A program made the translations under genes and the position numbers. A stretch of DNA of 24,596 nt from contig CALVPA010000076.1 in the NCBI GenBank assembly GCA_944350395.1, positions 1 to 24,596 of the forward strand, written 5' to 3'. The first letter of the stretch is position 1; each line of letters begins with the position of its first letter. This DNA is from an uncultured Bacilli bacterium. GTDB taxonomy: Bacteria; Bacillota_I; Bacilli_A; RF39; UBA660. This document shows positions 1 through 7,433 of the stretch, piece after piece. A model generated the notes under the pieces. That model ran no database searches, was not told the DNA's origin, and saw only the letters and a program-made list of their open reading frames with translations.

Positions 1-58
1 AATAAAATTTACTTAATAATATAAATTTTCTTTTAAAGAATATATATATTTTAAAGCA

Positions 59-89
59 AAATACAATATAAAAAAATTGTATTTTTTTT
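59..89 (+). terminator. Rho-independent terminator for a plus-strand gene left of the window
   Basis: Arms at 59-67 and 76-84 are perfectly complementary (9 bp, A/T-rich, loop of 8) and are followed on the plus strand by a run of eight T at 82-89. The T run lies on the plus-strand 3' side, so this most likely ends a rightward transcript whose gene lies left of position 1. Positions 1-58 are A/T-rich with stops and show no gene. Confidence 0.65.
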
Positions 90-106
90 AAAAACTTTTA
101 TTTCTA

Positions 107-141
107 TAATAACAAAAATGCTAACTATTTTTAGTTAGCAT
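107..141 (-). terminator. Rho-independent terminator after tRNA-Leu
   Basis: Perfect 10-bp inverted repeat (118-127 with 132-141, loop TTTT) followed on the minus strand by a T run (complement of 113-117). It lies 37 bases beyond the tRNA CCA end and faces the plus-strand terminator at 59-89, so this is a convergent junction. Confidence 0.8.
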
Positions 142-177
142 TTACATTACTCGTAAAATTCGAGTTTTCTATCAATC

Positions 178-263
178 TGGTGCCTCCGGTCGGACTCGAA
201 CCGACACGATATCGCTATCACTGGATTTTGAGTCCAGCGCGTCTACCATTCCGCCACGAAGGC
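178..263 (-). tRNA. tRNA-Leu (anticodon CAA)
   Basis: Read on the minus strand, the acceptor stem GCCTTCG pairs with CGGAGGC (one G-T), followed by discriminator A and an encoded CCA (complement of 178-180). The T arm contains GGTTCGAGTCC. The anticodon loop CTCAAAA is flanked by TGGA/TCCA and gives anticodon CAA, reading the UUG leucine codon. A long variable arm between the anticodon and T arms fits a class II tRNA such as Leu. The gene has its own promoter and terminator, so it is a single-gene transcription unit. Confidence 0.95.
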
Positions 264-275
264 AAGCACAAAAAG

Positions 276-304
276 ATTATAACATATTTTTTTGTGTGTA
301 ACAA
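276..304 (-). promoter_or_regulatory. Housekeeping promoter of tRNA-Leu
   Basis: On the minus strand, TTGTTA (299-304) and TATAAT (276-281) are separated by 17 bases, a near-consensus sigma-A promoter. The -10 ends 13 bases before the mature tRNA 5' end. Confidence 0.8.
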
Positions 305-310
305 TATTTT

Positions 311-892
311 CTAAACAGTTTCCATATCTTCTTCTTTATAAATCGAAGTAAATAATTCTGTTTCTTCATCATTGTCTTTAATTTCTACAGTATTATCTAC
401 TTTAGGCAAATCATCGATTGAAGCAAGTCCGAAGTAATCTAAAAATTCGCTTGTCGTTCCATACAAATTTGGCCTACCAGGCATTTTAGATTTTCCAGTT
501 ATTTTAATTAGCCCTCTAGCACAGAGTTTTCTCATTATCTGACCTGACGCTACTCCCCTCATCTCATCCACAAGTATTCTCGTTATGGGTTGATTGTATG
601 CAACTATTGCAAGTACTTCGAGTGCTGAATCGCTGAGACTTTGACTTTCTTTACTTCCGAGCAATTTTTGATAGTATTCTTTGTGTTCCTTCTTAGTAGT
701 AAGCTTAAAAGAATCTCCTAAATAACTAACTCTTATTCCAAAGTTGTCACTTTCATATCGGGCTTGAAGTTCTTTCAACAGTTCTTTCGCCTTAGCAATG
801 TCGATATCCATGACTTCGCAAAGTGTATTAAGGGATATTCCCTCATCCCCTACTGCAAATAATATACCTTCCAAAACTCCTAATAAATTCAT
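311..892 (-). CDS. scpB: Segregation and condensation protein ScpB
   Basis: The 193-aa protein is ScpB, the winged-helix dimer that joins ScpA to the SMC ATPase in the bacterial condensin; it acts on the nucleoid during chromosome segregation. Family hallmarks visible are the start NLLGVLEGILFAVGDEGIS, the segment ALEVLAIVAYNQPITRILVDEMRGV near residues 91-114 (the conserved second winged-helix region) and the RGLIKITGKSKMPGRPNLYGTT strand pair near 125-147. The length is normal. It starts four bases after the scpA stop, with a GAAGTGAT-like ribosome site in the scpA end, so the two are translationally linked as in most Bacillota. The C-terminal tail is acidic. Confidence 0.95.
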   Translation of the reverse strand: MNLLGVLEGILFAVGDEGISLNTLCEVMDIDIAKAKELLKELQARYESDNFGIRVSYLGDSFKLTTKKEHKEYYQKLLGSKESQSLSDSALEVLAIVAYNQPITRILVDEMRGVASGQIMRKLCARGLIKITGKSKMPGRPNLYGTTSEFLDYFGLASIDDLPKVDNTVEIKDNDEETELFTSIYKEEDMETV

Positions 893-896
893 CTTA

Positions 897-1628
897 TCAC
901 TTCGCTTCTATAATTATGTTCGAAAAATTTTTTTCTTGTCTTATGTTTATCTCTTTATTTTTAGTCATCTCTAATACGGATAGAAAAGTTACTATCAAAT
1001 ATTTTCTATTTGGCTCACTAAATAATTCAAAAAAATCTATTCTCTTTTTATTCGTAATTATTTTTCTTATTTCAATGGTTCTCTTTTCTACGCTCAGTTC
1101 CTTCGATGTCACCTTAGTAGCTAGAGGTTTCATATATTTTTGTCTTTCTAAAAAGTTATTAAATGCGTTAACTAAATCTTCTAACGTAGTATCTGTATTG
1201 AGTTTAACGTCTTCCCTATATTCCATTAATGACTCGGGTACTTTAGTTAAAACTTCACTTCTCTTACTTTCAAGTATTTTAAAGTCTTCCGACAACTCTT
1301 TATACTTTTCGTATTCAGCCAAACGATTTCTAAGTTCTTCTTCTGTGCCAATTTTAAATTCTAATTGATTGGCGTCATCATTATCCTCATCACGTATATT
1401 TAAAAGCATCTTACTCTTTAAATGGATTAGTTCACTAGCCATAACTAAATACTCACTGGCGATATCAATATTCATATTTTCCATACTATTTATAAATTCT
1501 ATATATTGATTAGTTATATCCTCTATCGGAACTTCATAAATATCCATTTTAGATTCTTTTACTAAGTGGAGCAGTAAATCTAATGGTCCGTTAAAATCGT
1601 CTAATGTAAAATTAAATTTTGTATTCAC
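897..1628 (-). CDS. scpA: Segregation and condensation protein ScpA (kleisin)
   Basis: The 243-aa kleisin bridges the SMC heads together with ScpB. The N-terminal FTLDDFNGPLDLLLHLVKES (residues 6-25), followed by MDIYEVPIEDITNQYIEFI, is the classic ScpA helix-turn-helix that contacts the SMC neck. The C-terminal RIDFFELFSEPNRKYLIVTFLSVLEM is the winged helix that binds the SMC head. The start codon is GTG; it overlaps the upstream stop as GTGA, with AAGGAT about ten bases upstream. Gene order is surface protein, scpA, scpB, implying one transcript. No smc gene lies in this window. Confidence 0.95.
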   Translation of the reverse strand: MNTKFNFTLDDFNGPLDLLLHLVKESKMDIYEVPIEDITNQYIEFINSMENMNIDIASEYLVMASELIHLKSKMLLNIRDEDNDDANQLEFKIGTEEELRNRLAEYEKYKELSEDFKILESKRSEVLTKVPESLMEYREDVKLNTDTTLEDLVNAFNNFLERQKYMKPLATKVTSKELSVEKRTIEIRKIITNKKRIDFFELFSEPNRKYLIVTFLSVLEMTKNKEINIRQEKNFSNIIIEAK

Positions 1629-2512
1629 TCACAATCATATCCTTCTGCTTCCATTTTAAATTTTATGATGTTGTTTAGTGCATTTTTGCTAAACAAATGT
1701 CTATCGTCAATTGTAGTAAATTCGTTTACCTCGCTATAATCATATTCAGCAATAAATATAAAGCTACTATTATTTTCGGCTACTGTAGCATTTATGCCAT
1801 TTAAAGTATTTAAATCTTTGGCTTTTTTCTGATAAGTCAAAAGATTTTCCGCATATTCATCCACATCAGTGCTTCTATAACTGTATTTTTCAGTCACCTT
1901 TATAAGTTTGCTTAAGTAAAAATCATATGTATAATTGTAATCTTTATATGTACAAGAAAATGAACTTAATCCAGACTCGTCTGTAGTTGGCTCTAAAGCT
2001 TGTACTGCATTATCATCTATATGGCTTATAACTAGATAAGTAACAGTATCGATTCCTAATGAAGATACATCTAGTTCTATAGTCGTAGAGCCGTTAACTT
2101 TACCTAAAAGTGATCTTCTTCCTACAAAAGTAGTTCTATTATTATAAAATTCTACATAGTAATTTAAACTTTCTAAATCTATATTTTCTTTTGATGTTAT
2201 CTTCATACTCAGTGTTGTACGATCACTACTGAGTGATATATTTGAAAACTCTAATTCATTAAAAGAAAATGTACTATTGCTACCTATTTGATAGTGAGCA
2301 CTATTAGCAGCTTTATTCTCTTCTTCTTCATTACTAGTACTTTCATTTTCGTTCTTGTTTGAGCCAATTCCCAAGAAATCTGCTATATCTGAATTATATT
2401 TATGATATATTTCTGGTACAAAAAATATAAAACCAATAAGGCATAAAAATATAAACAATATTAATATTGGATTACCTGCTTTTTTTTGCTTTTCAGTATC
2501 ATCATTTTTCAT
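1625..2512 (-). CDS. Membrane-anchored extracellular protein of unknown function, cotranscribed with scpAB
   Basis: I do not recognise a named family. A short basic cytoplasmic N-terminus is followed by one hydrophobic segment (ILILFIFLCLIGFIFFV), then an Asn/Glu/Ser-rich linker and a roughly 220-residue outer domain with alternating beta-type stretches (for example NSTFSFNELEFSNISLS), suggesting an Ig-like beta sandwich. The ATG at 2512 (295 aa) is preferred to an in-frame ATG at 2533 because GAGGG sits seven bases before 2512 and the predicted transcript begins near 2531. The stop overlaps scpA by four bases. The product is probably outward facing, since the linker lacks lysine clusters; its role beside condensin genes is unknown. 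Confidence 0.75.
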   Translation of the reverse strand: MKNDDTEKQKKAGNPILILFIFLCLIGFIFFVPEIYHKYNSDIADFLGIGSNKNENESTSNEEEENKAANSAHYQIGSNSTFSFNELEFSNISLSSDRTTLSMKITSKENIDLESLNYYVEFYNNRTTFVGRRSLLGKVNGSTTIELDVSSLGIDTVTYLVISHIDDNAVQALEPTTDESGLSSFSCTYKDYNYTYDFYLSKLIKVTEKYSYRSTDVDEYAENLLTYQKKAKDLNTLNGINATVAENNSSFIFIAEYDYSEVNEFTTIDDRHLFSKNALNNIIKFKMEAEGYDCE

Positions 2513-2537
2513 TTCAAATCCCTCATTCTTCATCTAC

Positions 2538-2566
2538 ATTCTATCACAATTTATTAAATTAAAAAA
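2538..2566 (-). promoter_or_regulatory. Extended -10 promoter for the surface protein-scpA-scpB operon
   Basis: The minus strand carries TG-A-TAGAAT (TG at 2546-2545, hexamer 2543-2538). Seventeen bases upstream there is only the T tract of the HU terminator in place of a -35. Initiation about seven bases downstream falls near 2531, inside the more distal ATG, which supports the start at 2512. Confidence 0.55.
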
Positions 2567-2586
2567 GACCATTTTGTCATGGTCTT
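2561..2586 (-). terminator. Rho-independent terminator of the HU gene
   Basis: Eight-base arms 2565-2572 and 2579-2586 (AAGACCAT/ATGGTCTT) with a six-base loop are followed on the minus strand by a T6 run. The structure begins eight bases after the HU stop. Confidence 0.85.
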
Positions 2587-2593
2587 CTAATCA

Positions 2594-2866
2594 TTAATTT
2601 AAAGAATCTTTTAGCTTGCTACCAGCTTTGAATGAAGCAACAGTCTTAGCAGGAATGTGAAGTGGTTCTTTAGTAAGTGGGTTGATACCATTTCTTTCAG
2701 CACGAGTTTTAGCTGAGAATGTTCCGAAACCAACTAGAGCAACCTTTCCATCTTTTTTAAGACCAGCTACGATTCCTTCTAAAGTTGCATCTAATGCACG
2801 ACCAGCGTCAGCTTTAGTAAGTCCTGCTTTAGCAGCAATGAAATCGACTAATTCAGTTTTTGTCAT
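2594..2866 (-). CDS. hup: HU family DNA-binding protein
   Basis: This 90-aa histone-like protein bends and compacts DNA as a dimer in the nucleoid. The start MTKTELVDFIAAKAGLTKAD, the VGFGTFSAKTRAERNGINP core (near residues 45-63, including the GFGTF and RNP-type arm region) and the ending VASFKAGSKLKD are textbook HU. A very strong ribosome site (GGGAGGT) lies seven bases before the ATG, consistent with abundant expression. It is a single-gene unit with its own promoter and terminator. The coding sequence looks somewhat less A/T-rich than its neighbours, as expected for a highly expressed gene (a visual impression). Confidence 0.97.
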   Translation of the reverse strand: MTKTELVDFIAAKAGLTKADAGRALDATLEGIVAGLKKDGKVALVGFGTFSAKTRAERNGINPLTKEPLHIPAKTVASFKAGSKLKDSLN

Positions 2867-2927
2867 TTAAGTTACCTCCCATATTTTATATTTATAAGGA
2901 AATCTATTTTCTATTCCTTACATTCAA

Positions 2928-2957
2928 AGATTACCATACTTTAAAGGTAAAAATCAA
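2928..2957 (-). promoter_or_regulatory. Promoter of the HU gene
   Basis: On the minus strand, TTGATT (2957-2952) is followed after 18 bases by TAATCT (2933-2928), preceded by TGG, an extended -10. A small inverted repeat TTACC/GGTAA (2931-2935, 2946-2950) overlaps the -10 and spacer and could be an operator, but it is short. Confidence 0.55.
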
Positions 2958-3012
2958 GCAAAATAGCGAATTATTTGGAATTTTTAGTCAATTTTACTAA
3001 ATATTTACCTTT

Positions 3013-3041
3013 TAAAGAAAAAAAAGAAGAGAATTCTTCTT
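3013..3041 (-). terminator. Rho-independent terminator of spoIVA
   Basis: Seven-base arms 3024-3030 and 3035-3041 with loop GAAT overlap the spoIVA stop codon (3040-3042). On the minus strand they are followed by an uninterrupted T run. Confidence 0.75.
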
Positions 3042-4518
3042 ATAAAACTATGGCAATTAAATTGTTTGAACCCTTATTGACTATCTTTGTTATGGTACTG
3101 CTGAGTTTGTATCTAGTTGCTTCTGGCATTAGCGATAGTTTTGCTTGAATGCCCTCTTTTACGATGACATCTAAGCTTCTTCCGAATATTTCACTCTTCC
3201 AAATACTAGATGGATCTGTTTCGTAGTCTTTCATCAAATAGTTGATTAGTTCTTTACTCTGCATTTCACTACCGATTATAGGTTCGAATGTGCTCTCGAC
3301 ATCTACCTTAATTAAATGAATGCTGCTTGCTACTGCCTTTAACTTGACTCCATATCTACTACCCTGCTTTATTATCTCAGGAGTATCTAGTTTCATATCT
3401 TTTAAATCCGGATATACGATTCCGTATCCTGTACTTTTGGCCATTTTTAAAGCTTCTTTAATAGATGCTGTCTCTGACTTACCTTCACTTAGTTCCATAA
3501 ACATTTTGAGAATGCTCGCTTTGTTTAGGACTGCATCTCCCATTACTTGGCTTAAAGTTTCCCTATATAGCTCATTTGATGCCTCTAACTTAATCGTAAC
3601 GACGCCTGTGCTAGTATCTAACTTGCTTATATAACTTTTAGATATGAACTCGGCATCATTAAAGTGGTCCATGATGTTATCTATATCTTTGAGTTTATCC
3701 ACTGTAACTACTGCTTCTCTTATTTTTTCTAAGAATTCTTTTTTAATCGCGTGGTCATTACTTAAAACGTGAACCCACTCAGGTAAGCTGACTGCGACAT
3801 CTAAAACCGGAAATTCCATCAAAGCAGTCTTAAGTATTTCTATGATTTCTTTTTCATTCATAGTTTCGACACTTATAGGCAAAACAGGAACATCGTATTT
3901 TTCTTTTAATTCGTTTGAAAGTCTTACAGTTTCGGTATTCGTAGGATGAAGTGTATTCATAATGACTATAAAAGGTTTACCTAGTTCCTTTAGTTCACTT
4001 ATTACTCTGTCCTCAGCACTGATGTACTCATTTCTAGGTATTTCACCAAAAGAACCATCAGTTGTCACGACTATTCCGATAGTCGCATGATCTTTGATGA
4101 CCTTTTCTGTTCCGATTTCAGCCGCCTCTACAAAAGGTATCTCTTCTGGAGTCCAAGGTGTTTTAACCATACGCGGATTGCCCATTTCATCTTCATAACC
4201 ATTTGCCCCTGGAATTACATAACCTACACAGTCGATAAGTTTAATATTAGTAGTAAATTCATTTACCTTTATAGTTGCACCACTAGATGGTACAAACTTA
4301 GGTTCTGTTGTCATGATGGTTTTACCTTGTGCACTCTGAGGTATCTCATCTAAACAGTGCTTTCTTTCGTATTCATCTGTGATATTTGGTACGACTAAAT
4401 TTTCGATAAACCTTTTAATAAATGTAGATTTACCTGTCCTAACTGCTCCAACTACACCGAGATAAATCTCCCCATTTCCTCTTTTTGCGATAGACTCAAT
4501 AATATTGTTTTTATCCAT
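3040..4518 (-). CDS. spoIVA: Stage IV sporulation protein A, spore coat morphogenetic ATPase
   Basis: SpoIVA is a TRAFAC-class ATPase that polymerises on the forespore outer membrane to form the coat basement layer; in known systems SpoVM anchors it. The protein is 492 aa, the length I recall for B. subtilis. Walker A is GAVRTGKST (residues 24-32), followed by the family-specific SAQGKTIMTTEPKFVPS region and LIDCVGYVIPGANGYEDEMG (Walker B/switch). The C-terminal YKLSSTITKIVNKGSNNLIAIVL matches the family ending that interacts with SpoVM. The ribosome site AAGGAT lies about eight bases before the ATG. Monocistronic by its flanking signals, it is the best evidence that the organism forms endospores. 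Confidence 0.97.
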   Translation of the reverse strand: MDKNNIIESIAKRGNGEIYLGVVGAVRTGKSTFIKRFIENLVVPNITDEYERKHCLDEIPQSAQGKTIMTTEPKFVPSSGATIKVNEFTTNIKLIDCVGYVIPGANGYEDEMGNPRMVKTPWTPEEIPFVEAAEIGTEKVIKDHATIGIVVTTDGSFGEIPRNEYISAEDRVISELKELGKPFIVIMNTLHPTNTETVRLSNELKEKYDVPVLPISVETMNEKEIIEILKTALMEFPVLDVAVSLPEWVHVLSNDHAIKKEFLEKIREAVVTVDKLKDIDNIMDHFNDAEFISKSYISKLDTSTGVVTIKLEASNELYRETLSQVMGDAVLNKASILKMFMELSEGKSETASIKEALKMAKSTGYGIVYPDLKDMKLDTPEIIKQGSRYGVKLKAVASSIHLIKVDVESTFEPIIGSEMQSKELINYLMKDYETDPSSIWKSEIFGRSLDVIVKEGIQAKLSLMPEATRYKLSSTITKIVNKGSNNLIAIVL

Positions 4519-4540
4519 ATATACTTAATCCTTTCAATTA

Positions 4541-4568
4541 AGTTTATTTTTGTCTAAAAATAATATTA
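4541..4568 (-). promoter_or_regulatory. Possible sigma-E-type promoter of spoIVA
   Basis: The minus strand reads TAATATT (4568-4562), then 13 bases, then AATAAACT (4548-4541). This resembles the mother-cell sigma-E consensus (KMATATT and CATACAMT, from memory): 7/7 and 6/8 matches, with a slightly short spacer. spoIVA is a sigma-E gene in Bacillus, which supports the call. I see no good sigma-A promoter here. Confidence 0.35.
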
Positions 4569-4571
4569 CAT

Positions 4572-4597
4572 AAAAAAAGAAGTTTTAGATAACTTCT
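4572..4597 (-). terminator. Rho-independent terminator of the HerA-like gene
   Basis: Arms AGAAGTT (4578-4584) and AACTTCT (4591-4597), loop of six, followed by a T7 run on the minus strand. The first arm overlaps the last base of the stop codon. Confidence 0.8.
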
Positions 4598-6357
4598 CAT
4601 TTCCATGCATTTGCCACATCACAGTTACTACTGTATGGGCTAGGATTTGGCATTTGCATCCTCGTAATAAAAGGTATTTTAAAGGCACTACCAAAACTTA
4701 CACACGTTCCTGGTTGAAGACTGCTAAGTTTTTCCATGACATCTGTACTAACTCCAGGAAGCATCTTTTCGATGTATTGTAAATCGGCAGGATGAGTCAT
4801 CTTAAATATCATAAAGTTAGATATTTGAGATACTACGGTATCACTTAATTCTACTGGTCTTTGACTTATTATATCTAGAAGAACTCCATATTTTCTTCCC
4901 TCTTTAGCAATTCTATCGAATATGTTGTAACCGATTAAGAATACGTCCGAATCTTTTTGGACATATCTGTGGGCTTCCTCTAAAAATAGATGGAATGGAA
5001 TAGATGCTCTATTAGGTCTACTCTTAGCAAAGTCGAAGAACATTCTAGAAAATATTTTAACTAAAACTTTTGCTAGATTGTCATCGACACCCTCTAAATT
5101 GATGTTGATTATCTGACATCTCACATTTTGTCTTACGACTAGAGATGTGATGTACTGCTCTAATGTTATGAAGTCAGGAAATTCAAAGATACGTTTATTT
5201 GGAGAATTTACTAAACTGTGTAATCTAACCATCAATACAGTAGAAGCATCGTGCAGGGCACTGTTTTCTTGAAAGCCTTCACTGATAAGAGTAAAGTTTA
5301 ATGCAATTTCTAAATCATCTATCGTAAAGTATTGATTGTCTACAGGCATCTTTTCTTCTAATGAATCATCTATAAAACTTAGAATGTATTCATTTATGAG
5401 GACCATCTCTGCAAATTGTCCAGTAGAATCTATATCGAAGCATTCACTAAAACTTCTCGTAAAACCTATTCCTTGTACTTGAGAGTTAAAGTTAAACTGA
5501 GGTGTGTGAGTCTTATGAATAATCTTAAATATTTCATTCTTTTTTCCAGCACTAGTCATGTTTGAGAAAAGAATTGCCATAATCGACTTTGCTATTAAAT
5601 GATTTTTAACTTGTATACTGTTTTCATCATTTCTCGCAAAAACTCTTACTAATTTTAATGCACGCTCCAAAATGGTTAATTGACTGTGTTCTGTTGCGCC
5701 TAATAATAAAGCGATATCGTCTAAAGTTAAAAGATATATTGGAACTCTTAAATCTTCATCAGTAGCATCCACCTTATTCGTCGTTATAAATTTATAATTA
5801 TAATTAGAATTGATTTGATTTATGTTAGAAAAAGAATTTTTATATTCCCCATAAGCATCGAAAAATATTAGGTTCGCATTATATACCGGTTTTTCGGGAT
5901 TAGCAAAAATATTTTGTATAATTCTAGCTACGCCGCACGATTTACCCGAACCACTCGCTCCAAATATTGCAAAATGATTAGAAAACAGTTCGTTGATATT
6001 AGTATAAATTGGATAGTTATTGTACAAAGGACTATAACCTAGAAGAAAATTATCCGGAGATTTAGTACCTATAATTAATTGAAGTTCAGACTCGTTTATC
6101 ATTCTAGTTTTAGAGTCTAAACTCGGTTTTCTAACGATACCTGTTGTAAAACCTCTTTCAGTAAATTCTCCCAAAAACTTTATATCGACACTGTCCGTAC
6201 TTATATCTTTTACCTCTCCCAACACTTTATTTTTACCACTTTCGAATATTACGTGCATGTTCATCAAATCAGGTAAAACGGCATTAGCGCCTTTATTTAT
6301 TGCAACTGTTGCGACGTTATCAGTAATTTTTATAATATTTTGAAACACTCTAACCAT
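4597..6357 (-). CDS. HerA/DUF87-type hexameric DNA-translocating ATPase
   Basis: The 586-aa protein belongs to the HerA/FtsK superfamily of ring ATPases. An N-terminal beta-barrel-like HAS domain (about residues 1-100) precedes Walker A GASGSGKS (133-140). Walker B is FHLFLEEAHRY (455-465) and the sensor region is IISQRP (496-501). A family-typical ending follows (NFMIFKMTHPADLQYIEKMLPG and LQPGTCVSFG). HerA enzymes pump DNA and usually work with a nuclease such as NurA, or with effectors in defence islands; no partner is encoded next to it. The ATG at 6357 directly abuts GGG with no spacer, so a GTG at 6348, spaced from AGGGATGG, is a plausible alternative start. It lies between spoIVA and the permease gene with its own promoter and terminator. 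Confidence 0.85.
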   Translation of the reverse strand: MVRVFQNIIKITDNVATVAINKGANAVLPDLMNMHVIFESGKNKVLGEVKDISTDSVDIKFLGEFTERGFTTGIVRKPSLDSKTRMINESELQLIIGTKSPDNFLLGYSPLYNNYPIYTNINELFSNHFAIFGASGSGKSCGVARIIQNIFANPEKPVYNANLIFFDAYGEYKNSFSNINQINSNYNYKFITTNKVDATDEDLRVPIYLLTLDDIALLLGATEHSQLTILERALKLVRVFARNDENSIQVKNHLIAKSIMAILFSNMTSAGKKNEIFKIIHKTHTPQFNFNSQVQGIGFTRSFSECFDIDSTGQFAEMVLINEYILSFIDDSLEEKMPVDNQYFTIDDLEIALNFTLISEGFQENSALHDASTVLMVRLHSLVNSPNKRIFEFPDFITLEQYITSLVVRQNVRCQIININLEGVDDNLAKVLVKIFSRMFFDFAKSRPNRASIPFHLFLEEAHRYVQKDSDVFLIGYNIFDRIAKEGRKYGVLLDIISQRPVELSDTVVSQISNFMIFKMTHPADLQYIEKMLPGVSTDVMEKLSSLQPGTCVSFGSAFKIPFITRMQMPNPSPYSSNCDVANAWK

Positions 6358-6373
6358 CCCTATTCTTATATAG

Positions 6374-6382
6374 ATTATAACA
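6374..6382 (-). promoter_or_regulatory. Extended -10 promoter of the HerA-like gene
   Basis: TG-T-TATAAT on the minus strand (hexamer 6379-6374) with only a T tract at the -35 position. Initiation would fall about ten bases before the ATG, leaving little or no leader. Confidence 0.55.
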
Positions 6383-6392
6383 TAATAAATTA

Positions 6393-6427
6393 TAAAAAAA
6401 AAGACTTACTTATCTATTTTGAAGTCT
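6393..6427 (-). terminator. Weak terminator hairpin at the end of the permease gene
   Basis: A six-base stem (6402-6407 with 6422-6427) with a 14-base loop spans the stop codon and is followed by a long T run on the minus strand. The stem is short, so the call is tentative. Confidence 0.45.
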
Positions 6428-7405
6428 ATATTTTTTATAAAATTCTATCGCTATTTTTAATAAAATTAGTATCGGTACAGCAAAGAACATACCAAATATT
6501 CCAAATATATTTCCCATAATCGTTATTGCAATTATTATTAAAAGTGGATTTATATTGACACATTTGCTCATGATGAGAGGGTTTATTATATTCGACTCTA
6601 CTGTCTGAGAAAATACAATTATAATTAGAGTTATGACTCCAAGTTTTACACTAGTCGTAAGTCCTATTAAGACAGCAGGGATACCCCCTATATAAGGACC
6701 AACAAAAGGTATTATATTCGTAATCGCACAGAAAAGTGCAAGAATTATCGAGGATTTTAATCCTACTAGTGAAAATAGAATACCCGTTATTAAAAATAAT
6801 ACTAAAGTGTCTATTAGAGTGCCCTTAATATAAAATCTCATATTGTGACTCAGTTTTTTAAAAAATTTTAAAGTTGCGTCTTTATATCTTAAAGGTATAC
6901 ACTTTTTTAAGTAACTATTGATAAGTTCGTAATTATAAAGAATATAAAAGCCGAATAAGTGGATGAGAGCAAAATTTACTATTATGGCTATGACATTATT
7001 GCAAGATGCTAAAAATGTATTAGTATCAATCTTAGTATAATTTTCTATATCAGAAAAGATCGGATACTTTTTCAATTTTGTGATGTAAATGTCTATCGTA
7101 TCCATAAAGTTTGCACCCTCTTTTAAAATGATAGGAATTATAGAGTAAACGATAAGTACATATATGATTACAAAGGTAAGTATTAGCAAAAGTATGGTTA
7201 ATTTCTTACCAAGTTTTGTAAATAGTTTTTTATATAAAGGATATAGTATCCATGCGAATACATACCCAAATAATATAGGAAGACTTATGCTTAAAAATTT
7301 ACAAAATATGTCGTATAATTTTATAAATCTGATCAATATAAATGTTAGCAATATGAGGACTAGAACCGATATATAAAAAAGTATATCTTTCTGCTTTTTA
7401 GACAT
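6410..7405 (-). CDS. AI-2E family (UPF0118/YrrI-like) membrane permease
   Basis: This 331-aa polytopic membrane protein has about eight hydrophobic segments in the AI-2E/PerM layout. A two-helix N-terminal block is followed by a long extracytoplasmic or amphipathic loop (GANFMDTIDIYITKLKKYP), then a C-terminal block with the hallmark GLKSSIILALFCAITNIIPFVGPYIGGIPAVLIGL and VESNIINPLIMSKCVNINPLLIIIAI. Family members are transporters of uncertain substrate (autoinducer-2 export, Na+/H+ exchange and sporulation roles have been reported). Order recD2, yrzQ-like, permease resembles the Bacillus recD2-yrzQ-yrrI neighbourhood as I recall it. No normal ribosome site precedes the ATG; a terminator-like hairpin ends five bases before it. 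Confidence 0.85.
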   Translation of the reverse strand: MSKKQKDILFYISVLVLILLTFILIRFIKLYDIFCKFLSISLPILFGYVFAWILYPLYKKLFTKLGKKLTILLLILTFVIIYVLIVYSIIPIILKEGANFMDTIDIYITKLKKYPIFSDIENYTKIDTNTFLASCNNVIAIIVNFALIHLFGFYILYNYELINSYLKKCIPLRYKDATLKFFKKLSHNMRFYIKGTLIDTLVLFLITGILFSLVGLKSSIILALFCAITNIIPFVGPYIGGIPAVLIGLTTSVKLGVITLIIIVFSQTVESNIINPLIMSKCVNINPLLIIIAITIMGNIFGIFGMFFAVPILILLKIAIEFYKKYRLQNR

Positions 7406-7409
7406 TTTT

Positions 7410-7433
7410 AAAAAAGGACTATAGAGAGTCCTT
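7410..7433 (-). terminator. Terminator/attenuator hairpin between the yrzQ-like and permease genes
   Basis: Seven-base arms AAGGACT (7414-7420) and AGTCCTT (7427-7433) with a six-base loop, then T6 on the minus strand. The stem spans the stop of the 46-aa gene, and the T run ends four bases before the permease ATG. The AAGGA in the 5' arm is the only ribosome-site-like sequence nearby. Confidence 0.65.

Noticed and set aside
178..304. tRNA-Leu as an integration site for an island
   Set aside because: No integrase gene, and I see no repeated copy of the tRNA 3' end within the window; adjacent genes are core scpAB.
916..1368. 150-codon plus-strand open frame opposite scpA
   Set aside because: It is antisense to a clear kleisin gene and has no initiation signals; it is a composition shadow.
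2513..2533. Upstream ATG start (2533) for the surface protein
   Set aside because: It overlaps the predicted transcription start and lacks a ribosome site, whereas ATG 2512 has GAGGG at good spacing.
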